A DNA stretch of 64,000 bases from Eretmocerus hayati (GCA_029851415.1 CM056744.1:64412172-64476171), one strand, 5' to 3'. Counted from the first letter of the stretch, positions 13,202 through 25,691 are shown. Program-made: numbers and translations. Notes: generated from the letters alone by a model not told the origin.

Positions 13202-13214
13202 AAAAAAGGGAAGA
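13202..13214 (+). promoter_or_regulatory. Polypurine tract
   Basis: The purine run aaaaaagggaaga directly abuts the TGTGACA start of the LTR. This is the expected position of the plus-strand primer in a Gypsy element. Confidence 0.75.
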
Positions 13215-13423
13215 TGTGACATATGCCCGTCTGGATTTACCAGCGTGCGCATATGTATGAATGTGGTAGTGTATGAATGTGTGAGGAGTTAGTTGTTAGC
13301 GGCGCTTGGCACGAAGCACATGTCTTTATAACATGCTTGTAATTTACGCTTGAAACATGAGTAATAAATGAGTCTCTGGTGACATAGTGACTATGATTGC
13401 ATAACAATCATCCAAACGTGACA
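13215..13423 (+). repeat. Gypsy 3' LTR, 209 bp
   Basis: Starts TGTGACATATG right after the polypurine tract and ends with cgtgaca, so the ends are short inverted repeats (TGT...ACA). AATAAA lies at 13363-13368. No matching 5' LTR is present upstream. Just downstream, ggaccccgaagagg resembles the primer-binding/leader sequence that normally follows a 5' LTR rather than flanking DNA after a 3' LTR. Confidence 0.75.
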
Positions 13424-13506
13424 GGACCCCGAAGAGGAGAGGAACTTGGTGAGAGGGTTGTTAATAACCATAGAGAGCAATTACACTAACGTAATATATT
13501 AATCTT

Positions 13507-14218
13507 CCCCCCCTCATTCACTTTTTTTTCAAAAGTAAAACTAGGCGAGTATGAGGTTTAGAAAAGAGCCATTTATCTCCAGTACATCAAAACTTCAAAT
13601 TTTATACGACATAGTTTAAACTCTTGGAAGGAATGAGATCTAAAAAAACCATGTCGAGTATTTTTTGAGCCGATTTGTCACGATCAACATATCATTACTG
13701 GTAGAGACTAGAGCCACTTTCCTCCAATCAAATCTTTCTTTCAATTCATCTTAATGCTGGTGGTTTGACAATTTCTTACTAGCTAATTGTCGATTAAATG
13801 ACCCGAAGTTTAGGTGAGTAGAAGAGGTACGGGGGAATATCAAAATAGAGAAAATATAACTGAGTTTCATTTTATTTTCATGATGATTCACTAAAATCTC
13901 ATATCATACTCAGTTATATTTTCTCTATTTCGATATTCCCCTGTACCTCTTCTACTCAGCTAAACTTCGGGTCGTTTCATCGACAATTAACTAGTAAGAA
14001 ATTGTCGAACCACCAGCATTAGGATGAATTAAAAGAAAGATTTGATTGAAGGAAAGTGGCTCTAGTCTCTACCAGTAATGATATGTTGATCGTGACAAAT
14101 CGGCTCAAAAAATACTCGACATGGTTTTTTTAGATCTCATTCCTTCCAAGAGTTTAAACCATGTCGGATATACCGGCCTAGTTTTACTTTTGAAAAAAAG
14201 TGAATGAGGGGGGGGGGG
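13507..14218. repeat. Palindromic foldback with C/G-run tips, 712 bp
   Basis: The left end ccccccctcattcac pairs with gtgaatgaggggggg at the right. The arms are strongly complementary to a centre near 13890. The left arm holds about 60 bp more than the right (around 13555-13615), an indel that happened after the palindrome formed. Non-coding. Likely a non-autonomous foldback transposon; no convincing target duplication. Confidence 0.75.
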
Positions 14219-14842
<624 letters not shown>

Positions 14843-15479
14843 CTCGACCATCTTACATACCCAACACATGTGTAGCAGAGATGTTTCGATATTTCTCGAG
14901 TCGAAGTGCGGGACTGGAGAAGTCGAACTGAGATGTAAAACGAAGGCATGAAGTCTGCGGTGCTGAATAAAACGCGTCCAGTGCTTGGATTGAGAAAATA
15001 ATTGTACAGAACTCTGAATCGCTTCAGAAAGGCTTTGCTAAAGCATTGCAGAGCTCTATGAGCAACGTTGAGAGGTTAATAATCCAAGTAGAAAAAAAGT
15101 GTGAGGTTAAAAAACCCCAATTCAAAGTATAGATAGGCACAGCGCCTCGCTCGATTTTTCGTCTGCTCCTACTCGCCAGCGAGGCGCTACCGCGCCTCTT
15201 GACTGTGCTCTCTGTATACAACCTCCAGACTTGGCGGTCCAGGCCACACTGAATATGCGATTTCGGCGGTACTCGGATGAGCTCTCATGAGCATCTAGCC
15301 TAACTTGACATCCCATGTATATACATATAGTTCCCATTTATAAGAAGAAATAGTCAAATGTACTAAGTTTGACAAAACTTACAACAGATTCATTTCATCA
15401 TACAACACTCATTGTAATCATCATGATCAAACACTCTCACGCACTCATTATCGGATCTGCGGATGAATGGGTATAACGA
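14843..15479. other. Spacer with a small GC-rich inverted motif
   Basis: No gene recognised. Around 15140-15200 short words such as cgcctcgc and gcgaggcg occur in inverted orientation and may form a small hairpin. Confidence 0.35.
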
Positions 15480-15825
15480 TTGTGGTGTAAATTTCTCCAT
15501 TGTATGAAACTGATGGAAAATGGACTGAGTGATGTAAGGTCCATGCGTGAAGAATTTATGGTGTCGAGTGAGGACACAGCACAATTCCACAAAGCTTACA
15601 TCGTTATGGAATACACATTGTTGCCAACATTCTCAATAATTAGTATGAAACTAATACCAGATAATCTCAACATTAGAAAACATATAAGCAAAGAACTCAT
15701 GGTGTTGAGTAAGGATTCGGGGCATCTCAACAAACTGATCTAGCATGTATGTCATTGTGAACATTTTCCACTTTTTGCGATCCTATTGATGTGATGGGAA
15801 ATGATGTTAGTGTCAAGTGATGTAT
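15480..15825 (+). repeat. Degenerate ~140-bp tandem repeat, left block
   Basis: The word tatggtgtcgagtgaggac and variants recur at 15557, 15699 and about 15797. They continue on the far side of the foldback at 15826-16981. Spacing is usually 138-145 bp. Old minisatellite or satellite-like array, non-coding. Confidence 0.6.
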
Positions 15826-16046
15826 CCCTACTGAAAGAGGCCGAGTCGGTGACCGAGACGGTTGACCGAGTCGGTGTACGGAGTCGGTGACTGTTTCAGT
15901 TTACCGGCTCGGTCACTTCGCATGGAATGGTCCCAAATGCCACGAAACGAACAATAAATGATAAATTATCGTCAGAGGTGAATAGAAAAATTAAAAAAAA
16001 TAGAAAAAAACATGCCCGGCTATTTTCACAATTTTGACGCGAGTGG

Positions 16047-16119
16047 GGTTCGAACCTGCAATCTCTTGATTACGAGTCCAAGCACATGTGCCCGGGGCCA
16101 GCGAGACATGTTACGAGAG
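16047..16119 (-). other. tRNA-like module, left arm of foldback C
   Basis: Read on the minus strand it resembles the 3' two thirds of a tRNA: A-box-like tggccccgggc, an anticodon-arm-like stretch around actcgtaatc, then the B box ggttcgaacccc. The stems are incomplete and there is no proper acceptor stem, so it is not called as a functional tRNA. It may be a SINE-like pol III promoter captured by the foldback. Confidence 0.5.
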
Positions 16120-16698
16120 AGGGCTTAGTGAGCGTACTTGGAGTGTGACTCATAGGAAGTACCTGAGATCTATTTATCATCAGTTTTATCATGAGTTGAT
16201 CATAAACTCTGGCGCCAGAGCACTGAGTCAAGCCGTAGCTAGGATGGGACTTGGAATATTTCTAGATCTGGCTGCTTGACCGAGTCGGTCAACCGAATTC
16301 AAATTTTCGCGGGAAAGCAACATGCATAAAACCAGGAAAATTTTCAAAATTTGACTGGTTAACCGACACGGTGTTACTTTCCCGTGAAAATTTGGATTCG
16401 GTTGACCGAGTCGGTGTACCGTGTCGGTAGTTAACCAGCCAAATCTCGGAAATTCCCAAGTCCTATGCGGGTTGCTTTCCCGTGAAAGTTTGAATTCGGT
16501 TGACCGAGTCGGTCAACCGACTCGGTCAAGCAGCCAGATCTAGAAATATTCCAAGTCCCATCCTAGCTACGGCTTGACTCAGTGCTCTGGTGCCAGAGTT
16601 TATGATCAACTCATGATAAAACTGATGATAAACAGATCTTAGGTACTTCCTATGAGTCACACTCCAAGTACGCTCACTAAGCCCTCTCTCGTAACATG

Positions 16699-16770
16699 TC
16701 TCGCTGGCCCCGGGCACATGTGCTTGGACTCGTAAGCAAGAGATTGCAGGTTCGAACCCCACTCACGTCA
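16699..16770 (+). other. tRNA-like module, right arm of foldback C
   Basis: Mirror copy of the module at 16047-16119, with the same B box and the stretch actcgtaagc. The base changes between the two arms show independent drift after the palindrome formed. Confidence 0.5.
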
Positions 16771-16983
16771 AAATTGTGAAAATAGGCGGGCATGTTTTTT
16801 TCTATTTTTTTTTTAATTTTTCTATTAACCTCTGACGATGATTTATCATTTATTGTTCGTTTCGTGGCATTTGGGACCATTCCCTGCGAAGTGACCGAGT
16901 CGGTAAACTGAAACAGTCACCGACTCCGTACACCGACTCGGTCAACCGTCTCGTTCACCGACTCGGCCTCTTTCAGTAGGGAT

Positions 16984-17700
16984 GGACATAGAATTCATGG
17001 TTGCAAGTATGGATCCAAATCATTATTTTCAAACTTACATTGTTAAGATATCCTGTGAAGTCTTGTTTGCAGTTGTGAGAGCTTTGGTACTTGCCGTAAC
17101 ATATATTTGAAATACTTATGGTGTCTGATGAGGATCCAGAGTATGTTTACAAACTGAAAAAGGGTATGAAGTATTGGTTGTTGCATATTCAAGAATTTTT
17201 CATTATCATGGTAGTCATAGAGAGAGATTTGAGTATTGATTGATGTATGCGCAATGGTTTTTATGGTTGCGAGTCAGGACCCAGGTCACTTTTAGATCCT
17301 CACATTGCAGATCCATGATGTGGAGGCTCATTCATGGTGTCGAGTGATGATTAGTTGCATATTCAACCAAAACTGAAGAAGGATATGAAGTATGAGCTGT
17401 TGCATATTCAGCAATTTCCATTATCATTGGAGTGATAGGTAAATATTTGAGTGTAGAGTGGTGTATGCGCAAAGAATTTATAGTTGCGAGTGAGGACCCA
17501 GATAAGTTTTACATACTTACATTGCAAACCCATGTTGTAGAATCTCATTTGCTACACCTCTATGTATCTTTGGAGAGTACCATCGATTAGAAATGTTTTG
17601 GTATCTGTTATACTTATGGTGTCGAGCAAGGACTTAGAGCATTTTATTACTGCAACAGATTTATGAGTTGCAAAGATCTCGCATTTGTATAGCAGTGATG
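16984..17700 (+). repeat. Degenerate ~140-bp tandem repeat, right block
   Basis: Continuation of the array at 15480-15825. Related words begin near 16999, 17118, 17261, 17335, 17480 and 17618, and several are followed by a conserved acttacattg phrase. Unit similarity is low, indicating age. Nothing recognisable follows up to 18044. Confidence 0.6.
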
Positions 17701-18044
17701 GATGAAATTATCTGAGTATTGGGAGATGTATTAGAGGAGGATTTCTAAATTTGATTGAAGACTCATGGCATAAGATTCATAGCAGATTCATAAACTCACA
17801 TTATTCAACCATCCTCCAAATGCTACTTCTCAAGAGTGGATTTCTCAGATATAGGTAAAATGATGTTTGTTATTGTAGACGCTCAGAACCTAAGATTATT
17901 CATTCTTGACTGTAGCACACTAGGAGTCACTGTATCGTATGACATTCGGTGTGCAGTACGCTGAAGTTCAATGTTCATGATGACGTCGTCTATAAACAAA
18001 CATCATCAAGGCACAACCCGATGCACTTCTGCTGTGAGTCCGTT

Positions 18045-18264
18045 ATTCGTAGTGATTTGTAAATCGGTAGGTTTGCGCGATGATCATGCGATACGGTTCG
18101 CGACACAACGAGGCCTCGACGACTTGCGATTTGGCGTGCACCAGGAGTTTGCTCATTCGTAGTGATTCGTAAATCGGTAGGTTTGCGCGATGATGATGCG
18201 ATACGGTTCGCGACACAACGAGGCCTCGACGACTTGCGAATTGCCGTGCACCAGGAGTCTGCTC
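18045..18264 (+). repeat. Tandem duplication, two 110-bp units
   Basis: 18045-18154 and 18155-18264 are nearly identical (shared words include gtaaatcggtaggtttgcgc), differing at a handful of bases. The duplication looks recent. No protein or RNA function is recognised. Confidence 0.85.
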
Positions 18265-18589
18265 CTGCTACCACGGCGGCGTGGTGGGTGCTCTAGCTAT
18301 CGCACAGGCATGCACCTGTTCAACTGTCGATCACCGATCTAACTATATATTGCCGTTTTGTCCCTTAGGCTGCTGTACGGTCTGCGGTGCACCTGTATAT
18401 ATACGTATAATTCAGTATACTTATATCTATCGTGTCACACATTTTCGTCACGCAATATGGCGGCCAAATTATGTCGGTCACGTGATCCTCCTGCGATTTT
18501 ACTCCGCACCTGACGGCGGAAAAGGAACTCCGTTCCAAAACATTTTAATTTTACGTCACAATTGTTACTTTTCATTTGAAATTTTGTAA

Positions 18590-18716
18590 TGATGAATTTT
18601 AGAGATTTTATGAATTTAATGAATTTTATGAACCAATGTGATTGGCAAAGTACCCTATGGGACTCAATTGTCTCCGGGCGGATAAACAAATCAATCAATC
18701 AATCAATCTCTCTCTC
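18590..18716 (+). mobile_element. 3' end of a third CR1-like LINE family
   Basis: The sequence ends gggcggataaacaaatc with several more aatc units running into tctctctctc. This is the same kind of 3' terminus (tetranucleotide tail then TC dinucleotides) seen on the CR1 copies downstream, but the unique part differs. The upstream limit is uncertain; no coding part remains. Confidence 0.55.
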
Positions 18717-18892
18717 CGTCTGTGGCGCTGTGAGTATATAATCACTTGCCTGCTTAACGCTCTATCATTTTTTGACGCCATACTCATCGTATTTCACAAA
18801 TCTCTTCGAGGTGTCTTTTCTCACATAGGCCGTTGACCCCGTGGCTCTCCTACGTATTGGGCATATCTAGCCGGCTCATCCCCCCGAGCCAG

Positions 18893-18894
<2 letters not shown>

Positions 18895-18979
<85 letters not shown>
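18895..18979. repeat. (CT)n array at the 5' side of CR1-A1
   Basis: About 85 bp of pure CT joins unique DNA on the left to the truncated CR1 on the right. It is interpreted as target microsatellite. Confidence 0.9.
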
Positions 18980-18983
<4 letters not shown>

Positions 18984-20651
18984 GGCAACACCACAGCACC
19001 CAGACAGCTTTGCTAAAGTTGACGGATGACATCAGAGTAGGCATTGATAGGAAGAAGATCACCTTACTCCTACTATTCGACTTTAGCAAAGCCTTCGACA
19101 CAATAACACCGTCAAAGCTGTTGAGGAAGCTCCGAAACCTTGGATTCTCAAGGTCGGCACTCCTGTGGATAAAATCATACTTACAAGGCCGCACCCAAAT
19201 AGTCACTTCAAAATCCGGTAGTTCTGATTGGCTCGAAACCAATCTGGGTGTTCCACAGGGATCCGTTCTCGGGCCTTTACTCTTCAGCTTATATGTTAAT
19301 GACTTACCTGGTTTGCTAGATGGAAAGTCGGTATATCATCTATTCTATGCGGATGATCTTCAAATTTATCTCCAAGTCGAGAAAACTAAGATCAAGGAAG
19401 GCATCACTCGGCTAGGGGAAGTAGGACGACTAATTGCTGAATGGGCCAGAAGTTCCGGCCTGCGTCTCAACGCTGGCAAGACCAAGGCAATCTTCTTCAG
19501 CTCTGAGAGGAATATCAAAGACCTGAAGAGAATGGACTTGCCAGGAGTTGAGATAGAGGAAGGAAAGTTCATTCCGTTCAGCGACACGGTCGTGAGTCTT
19601 GGTGTTACACTTGACAGTGAACTGACGTGGAAACCGCACATCGACCAAGTAACTGAGAAAGTGAATAGAGCCCTATACGGATTGCGGTTTTTTAGGGCGT
19701 GTATCACCAGACCTCTCCGAATTCGCCTAGTCGAGTCATTAGTTCAACCGCATTTAGATTATTGCACAGTCGTGTACCTCGACGCCACGGACGAACAGCG
19801 GCAACGGATACAGCGACTGAGCAATTCATGTGTGAGGTACATTTTTGATCTTAGGAGAGACGAGCACATCACCCCGTTCAGGGAGCGTTTGGGTTGGTTA
19901 CGTACTGATTCGCGGAGAATGTACTTCGCAGCACTTTTAATGCATAAGATCATGCATCTTGGAGAACCTGGCTACCTAGCTGCGATGTTTACCAGGTACC
20001 AATCTGAACGCCCCGCACGTGGTGACGCAGAAGAGCGGGCACTCAAGGTTCCCAATATGAGACTTGAGTACGGAAGAAGATCATTCCAGGCTCAATGTGC
20101 TCATCTGTGGAACTTTCTCCCTCCGGGCTTTCGGCAGCTGAGGAAAATATCAGTATTCAAAGAGGCCTTAAAAGATTTCCTCCTGACTCAGTCTTCTCAG
20201 AGGATTGATGTGGAGAGGAGGCATTATTTTAATCTCTAAACTGTGATAGGCTTGGGCTCTTTTCAACCGGCGTTTCCTTTTTTTAAAAGAGTCATACGTG
20301 GCTACTTCGCCACTGAATTGTAATTCCTGTGATATTTCTGCTGGACCAAGCCTTTATATGCCTTTCTACGTGAGAATGTCCTCTCTCCTTGATCGTTCTT
20401 GTGAACACTGATATATATATATATATGGAAATGTATTTTATCATTCTCTTCCTGACTTTTATGCATCTCTCGATGCCTTAAAATGACTAGTCACTTTCTG
20501 TGATAATCCTAATATTCCTTGACCAAAAATTATTTATACTTTTTATATATTTATTATGTAGGTGTAACATATGTGACATATGCCACTGTATTTTTCAATT
20601 TTGCCCTCGGGCGAATAAAGGTTATCTATCTATCTATCTCTCTCTCTCTCT
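18980..20651 (+). mobile_element. CR1-like LINE copy A1, 5'-truncated
   Basis: Starts inside the RT region (ttaggcaacacc), continues to the end of ORF2 and a 3' UTR of about 380 bp, and ends gcgaataaaggttatc plus tatc units, then (TC)n. Nearly identical to 31637-33321, including the 3' UTR, which implies recent copying from one source. 5' truncation is the norm for LINE insertion. Confidence 0.9.
18981..20239 (+). CDS. Reverse transcriptase part of CR1-like ORF2, 5'-truncated
   Basis: An open frame of about 418 codons covers RT from just before motif A (FDFSKAFDTI) through LGVPQGSVLGPLLFSLYVND and the catalytic FYADDLQIY. It runs on through the thumb (VVSLGVTLDSELTWKPHI) to the C-terminal region typical of CR1/Jockey ORF2. 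The endonuclease and RT fingers are missing. The frame stays open through the CT array upstream, but that Ser-Leu translation is meaningless. No internal stop. Not functional alone. Confidence 0.9.
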
Positions 20652-20944
20652 GGCGGTAAGTGCTTCCACACGCATCTAACATCGCTCCGTGTTTGAACAT
20701 CTTTTTGACCACCAAAACGTCGTCCCGAGTGGCACTTTTTTGCAGATTGGACTTCCTCCTGCAGGCTCATACCACTGGAGCATCACTGCATGGCTCCTAC
20801 TAGAGCCTGGGAGGAATAATTCCAATTCTGCAATTTCCAACAACAACATCGAGTTGGCAGTGCTTGGCGCGGGAAGTGAGCTTTCTGCGCATGCTCGGAG
20901 GTCGTCTGCTACGCTGGCTCGCCTCACCGCCTTGCTGTCTGCTG

Positions 20945-22764
20945 CATGATGAGTGACAACACCTGCTGTTAATGCCACAAATCCTTGCGCGCGGGCAGCA
21001 AAGAATGCAGCATCTGCAAGGGATCAGCACATGTCAAGTGCTCGATCTCATCCCGAGAAGCAGACACATGCAAAGGCTGTCTGGAGGTGAGTCAAATTCC
21101 AGCCGCACAATTGAAATCGAGTGCGTCGAAGCAGACGACTACGACTCCTCGCCTCAGCATGCAAACAGCCAGAGGGAGAGAGAAGGAGAATACGAACTCG
21201 CAAAGACGTGTGAGTAATCAGCCCATCTCACACACGCGACTCAGCTCGCGCGCTGCGTCAGGATTGTCTCCCCCCGCTCCGCAGCATACCACCGCTGCGC
21301 GCCGCAGCGCGAAGCTCCCCACCACCAATGCCTCTCTTTCCACCAAAAGGCCACAGCTCGCGCTAGAGGGGGATATGCTATCGCCTGCAGATCTGTCTCC
21401 GTCAAGTGGCGCCACCCTGCAGCAGTCCAACACAGTAGAGCCCGCGAATTTTCAAAAGCAGCGAACGGACGCGCGGCTCAATGCTACCACCCAGTCGCTG
21501 CTCACCATACCACCTGTGGACCACGCTGTTGGGTCGGTAGAAAGTAACAGCCGCAACATCTCGGGACAACCTGCAGTACCATCAGCATCGACAACGACGA
21601 AGTCTCCTGAACCTGAATGGGTATTTATAGCGCAGTCTACACTGGACCTCTTTTATCAACAATATGACATGCTCCGGGATCAGCTCGTCGAAATAGAATC
21701 TCTCGTGAGTCGACAAAACGTTGCCATTCTCTCTCCACCTCTCACGCCAGCAGTGAAAGAGGTGGATGATCGCCTGTTGGAACGTGTATCTTCTCTCGAG
21801 AGACTTATCGAGAGGCAGAACTCCCAGCTGGAGGAGCTTCGCTTGGATCACCAGCTTCTCCTGGAGCAGAATACCACCATGAAAGGCCATCTTTCCACTC
21901 TGACTGAGCTATTAGAAGGTCACCAGTGTAGTCTGCGAGATAGAGAATGTAGAATTAACGAGAATAGTAATGTCGAATCGCCACATCAATCCTCGTTTCC
22001 TCTTATTCCACCTAGGATGGACAAGTCCCCCCACTCACACGCTGGGAAGCAGCGACAAGGACACGGCAGTGACGGCCTTGAGCGCTGTAAATTGATTATT
22101 AATGGAGTTTTGAAAGCAAAATTCAATGGCCTCACCGGCACAATTATCTGATATTTCTTACGCAGTGCTCAAGTCCATCCTCCCCTCACTGGAGAGGGCA
22201 GACATTGCTGATGTTCATGTCCTGCAACCAGGGCATGCGTCTGGGGAGAGGCCTCCAACTGGAAATCGCGATTCGGTCCCATCTTCCCGAGCCCCAGCTG
22301 CCATCTCGCGTTCTTTACCATCATGCGTAGTCCAACTCTCCAGTAGCCGACTAGTCGGGGAAGTGATTCGGGCTAAACGTTCAATCGCCAATAATTATTT
22401 CACGGCTAATAACATCCAGTCTGATCTACTTGATCCAGATGTGGAAGCTCATGTGCCAGACCGTAAAATCTTCATAAATGAAATGCTCCCCCGCGAAAAG
22501 TACAAGAAGTATATACATTCGAGGTCAGTTGCACGCGGTTTGGGACTACGATACGTCTGGCACAGCGGTGGACGTTTCTGGGTTAGGCGGAAGAATGGTG
22601 AGCGAGCGCACACGTTCGAGTCCCTCGCTGATCTGCAGGTCATTCAAACGGCCTGTCGAAGTGTTCCAAAACGTACTCGTGCGTCCTCTAACAACAACCA
22701 GAGCTGCACAGTCGTTCCGGAGCAAAACGGGGTTCCGGCAGCAGAATCAGTGGAGACTCCTTGA
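20945..22764 (+). pseudogene. CR1 ORF1: PHD-type zinc finger, coiled coil, FP25K-like C-terminus
   Basis: Begins at tandem ATGs (20945). The zinc-finger pattern CC..C, CSICKGSAHVKC, CKGC fits the PHD/C4HC3 finger known from CR1 ORF1 proteins, but a TAA (about 20966) lies in its first turn. A Ser/Pro/Thr-rich linker follows, then a coiled-coil-like stretch (about 21750-21900). A frameshift near 22130 leads to a 212-codon piece whose VVQLSSSRLVGEVIRAKRS and IFINEMLPREKYKKY wording resembles the FP25K/zinc-finger DNA-binding ORF1 domain. Such proteins bind LINE RNA. Confidence 0.75.
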
Positions 22765-22790
22765 CTAAATACGGCTGCTGAGGAGCGACG

Positions 22791-25691
22791 AGGGAGTGGA
22801 GGTTCCTTAAAAGCGGGATTCATCAACCTTAACTCCCTGACAGATAAGATTGAGCATCTACGCTTGCTCGTCGCCAACGATCCCTCCTACCATTTATTTG
22901 GGGTGGCTGAGTCGAAGCTAGATGAGTATGTGGATGACAGTCTCGTTCAGATACCGGGTTTTTCTCTGTTGAGACAGGTTCGAAACAGAGAGGGTGGTGG
23001 GGTTGCCTTGTATGTACGCAATGATTTCAAGGTAGAGAAGCTAATTTCGTCTAAAACTTTTGGCCCAGGGAAACCTGGTGTTCCTGAATTTCTTTTCTGT
23101 AGCGTACAGCAGGGTAACTCCCTCCAATTTTAGTCGTGGTAATTTACAGACCCCCGAAAATCGCCATGCAGAAGGATGACGGGCTGTTTGGCTCGTTACG
23201 CCGACTGTGTGGGGATTATAGTCACAAAATTATAATGGGAGATCTGAACGCGGATTTGTTAGACACTGCTCACCCTGACACCAAGACACTGACTGCACTG
23301 ACGGAAGAACTTGCCTTGCAGATAGTGCAGCATGGCCCGACTCACCAACACACCCCCAATACATCTCATACATGGATTGACCACATTTACGTAGATGACA
23401 ATGACATCGTTACAGACTTTCAAAACAGACTCCTGCCCAGTTTCGGCAGGCACTCGGTCATAGACGTCACCATCAACGTCTTCACTCCCACTCCGCCAAA
23501 AAATTCCTTTACTTATAGGGATTTTCGTAATATCACTCCGGAGATGCTAAATGACCGTCTGCTTCGCTGCGACTGGACAGCTCTTGAAAATGCCGAAACC
23601 AGCTTCGAAGACGCAATTCACTGCTTGAATGAGAATTTAATGACTGTTATAGATGAATTAGCGCCCGAAAAAACTATCAACCCGCGAAAAAATGATGCTC
23701 CTTGGATTGGTCCTGAGTTGAGGGAGCTCATGAATAAGCGAGATGCGACGCGCAGGCGCTGGGAACGAAATCAACGTAACCAGCGCAAGTGTCCTGAGCT
23801 TCAAAGTGAGTATTTTCGGCTTAGCGAAGAGGTCGACTTGCGCATGGAACAAGAGCGTAACTCCTTCCTTCAAAACCATCTATCAGACGCTCTTGATCAA
23901 CATAAGAACATCTGGAAGGAAATGCGCAACCTCGGCCTCCTGCCTAAGAGCAAAGAGGAGGAACTTCACGGTTTCACACCGGATGAGTTGAACGCTCACT
24001 TTGCGGGAGTTTCCGTTTCACCTCACGAAAATATAGATGAAGCAATGAACGATATAAATTCGGCTTCAGAGGAGGGTTTTAATTTTAAGCCTACAAATTT
24101 CAATAACGTAGTCCTTGCTATCAAACATTTTTCCTCGCAAGCCCGTGGGTCAGACGGGATTCCCCAAAGCGTGATCGCGAAGGCTCTTCCGGCTATTGGT
24201 GATCTTATTGTACATATTTTCAACTCCTCTTTCGCTCATAGCACTTTTCCCGAGGCTTGGAAGCAAGCATAGCTGATCGCACTGAAAAAGACTGCCGCTC
24301 CATCAACAGTCTCGGACTTCCGTCCTATAGCGCTGCTGTGTTTTCTCGCCAAGGTCCTGGAAAAAATCGCACACGACCAAATCACGGAGTACTTCAAACA
24401 AGAGGAATTACAAGATCGCTTCCAGACTGGTTTCAGGCAATACCATAGCACCCAGACAGCTCTACTAAAGTTGACAGATGACATCAGAGTAGGCATTGAC
24501 AAGAAGAAGATCACCTTGCTCCTGCTTTTCGACTTTAGTAAAGCTTTTGACACGATATCACCATCTAAGCTGTTGAGTAAACTTCGAAATCTTGGCTTTT
24601 CGAGATCGGCACTTCTGTGGATAAAATCATACTTACAAGGTCGCACCCAAAAAGTCACTTCAAAATCTGGTAATTCTGATTGGCTTGAAACCAATCTGGG
24701 TGTTCCACAGGGTTCCGTTCTCGGGCCTTTACTCTTCAGCTTATATGTCAATGATTTACCTGGTTTGCTAGACGGAAAGTCGGTACATCATCTATTTTAT
24801 GCGGACGACCTCCAAATTTATCTCCAAGTCGAGAAAACTAAAATCAGGGAGGGCATCGCTCGGCTGGGTGAAATAGGACGACTAGTTGCCGAATGGGCCA
24901 AGAGTTCCGGCCTGTGTCTCAACGCTGGCAAGACCAAGGCAATCTACTTCAGCTCTGAGAGGAATATCAAAGATCTGAAGAGAATGGACTTGCCAGGGGT
25001 TGAGATACAGGATGGAAATTTCATCCCGTTCAGTGATACGGTTGTGAGTCTCGGTGTTACACTTGATAGTGAACTGACGTGGAAACCGCACATTGACCAA
25101 GTTACTAAGAAAGTTAACAGAGCCCTATACGGTTTGCGGTTTTTTAGGGCGTGTATCACCAGACCTCTCCGGATTCGCCTAGTCGAGTCATTGGTTCAAC
25201 CGCATCTAGATTACTGCACAGTCGTGTACCTCGACGCCACGGACGAACAGCGGCAACGGATACAGAGACTGAGCAATTCATGTGTGAGATTCATCTTTGA
25301 TCTTAGGAGAGACGAGCACATCACCCCGTTTAGGGAGCGATTGGGTTGGTTACGTACTGATTCGCGGAGAATGTACTTCGCAGCACTTTTAATGCATAAG
25401 ATCATGCATTTGGGAGAACCTGGCTACCTTGCTGCGATGTTTACCAGGTACCAATCCGAACGCCCCGCACGCGGTGATACAGAAGAGCGGGTACTCAAAG
25501 TTCCCAATATGAGACTTGAGTATGGAAGAAGATCTTTCCAGGTTCAATGTGCTCATTTGTGGAACTTTCTCCCTCCGGGCTTTCGGCAGCTGGGGAAGAT
25601 ATCGTTGTTTAAAGAGGCCTTAAAAGATCTCTTGATGACACAGACTCCTCAGAAGATTGATGTGGAGAAGAAGCATTATTTTAATCTATGA
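22791..25691 (+). pseudogene. CR1 ORF2: AP endonuclease plus reverse transcriptase, interrupted
   Basis: The APE-type endonuclease starts with FINLNSLTDKIEHL, then VAESKLDE, IMGDLNADLLD and WIDHIYVDD. A frameshift near 23130 separates its N-terminal piece from the rest. RT follows (SDGIPQSVIAKALP, FDFSKAFDTI, GVPQGSVLGPLL, FYADDLQIY). A TAG at 24270-24272 replaces the CAG glutamine codon found in copy A2. Otherwise the frame is open to 25691. It would encode the nicking and target-primed reverse transcription enzyme but is inactive here. Confidence 0.88.

Larger units (their letters stand above)
6395..13423 (+). mobile_element. 5'-truncated Mag-like Gypsy retrotransposon with nested insertions
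   Basis: Pol sequence from the end of the protease through RT, RNase H and integrase is followed by a polypurine tract and a 209-bp LTR. Gag, most of the protease and the 5' LTR are missing. The body is split by a TA-flanked palindromic MITE (7917-8838) and a 3-kb foldback (9254-12276), and carries several stops and one frameshift. Domain order and RT/RNase H/IN wording resemble the Mag branch of Ty3/Gypsy (K02A2.6-like proteins). This copy is dead. Confidence 0.85.
15826..16981. mobile_element. Foldback element C, 1156 bp, with tRNA-like modules in both arms
   Basis: The termini are ccctactgaaagaggcc and its complement. Complementary arms contain several copies of the palindromic word accgagtcggt, and the centre (about 16280-16520) is also rich in it. 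Each arm carries one tRNA-like segment with an intact B box (ggttcgaacc). AT flanks both ends and may be a 2-bp duplication. It splits the 140-bp tandem array. The inner layer of 57482-58558 has the same plan, so this is a family. Confidence 0.8.

Noticed and set aside
16699..16770. Functional tRNA gene
   Set aside because: B box is present, but the acceptor stem, D arm and T stem do not pair properly; kept as tRNA-like modules only.
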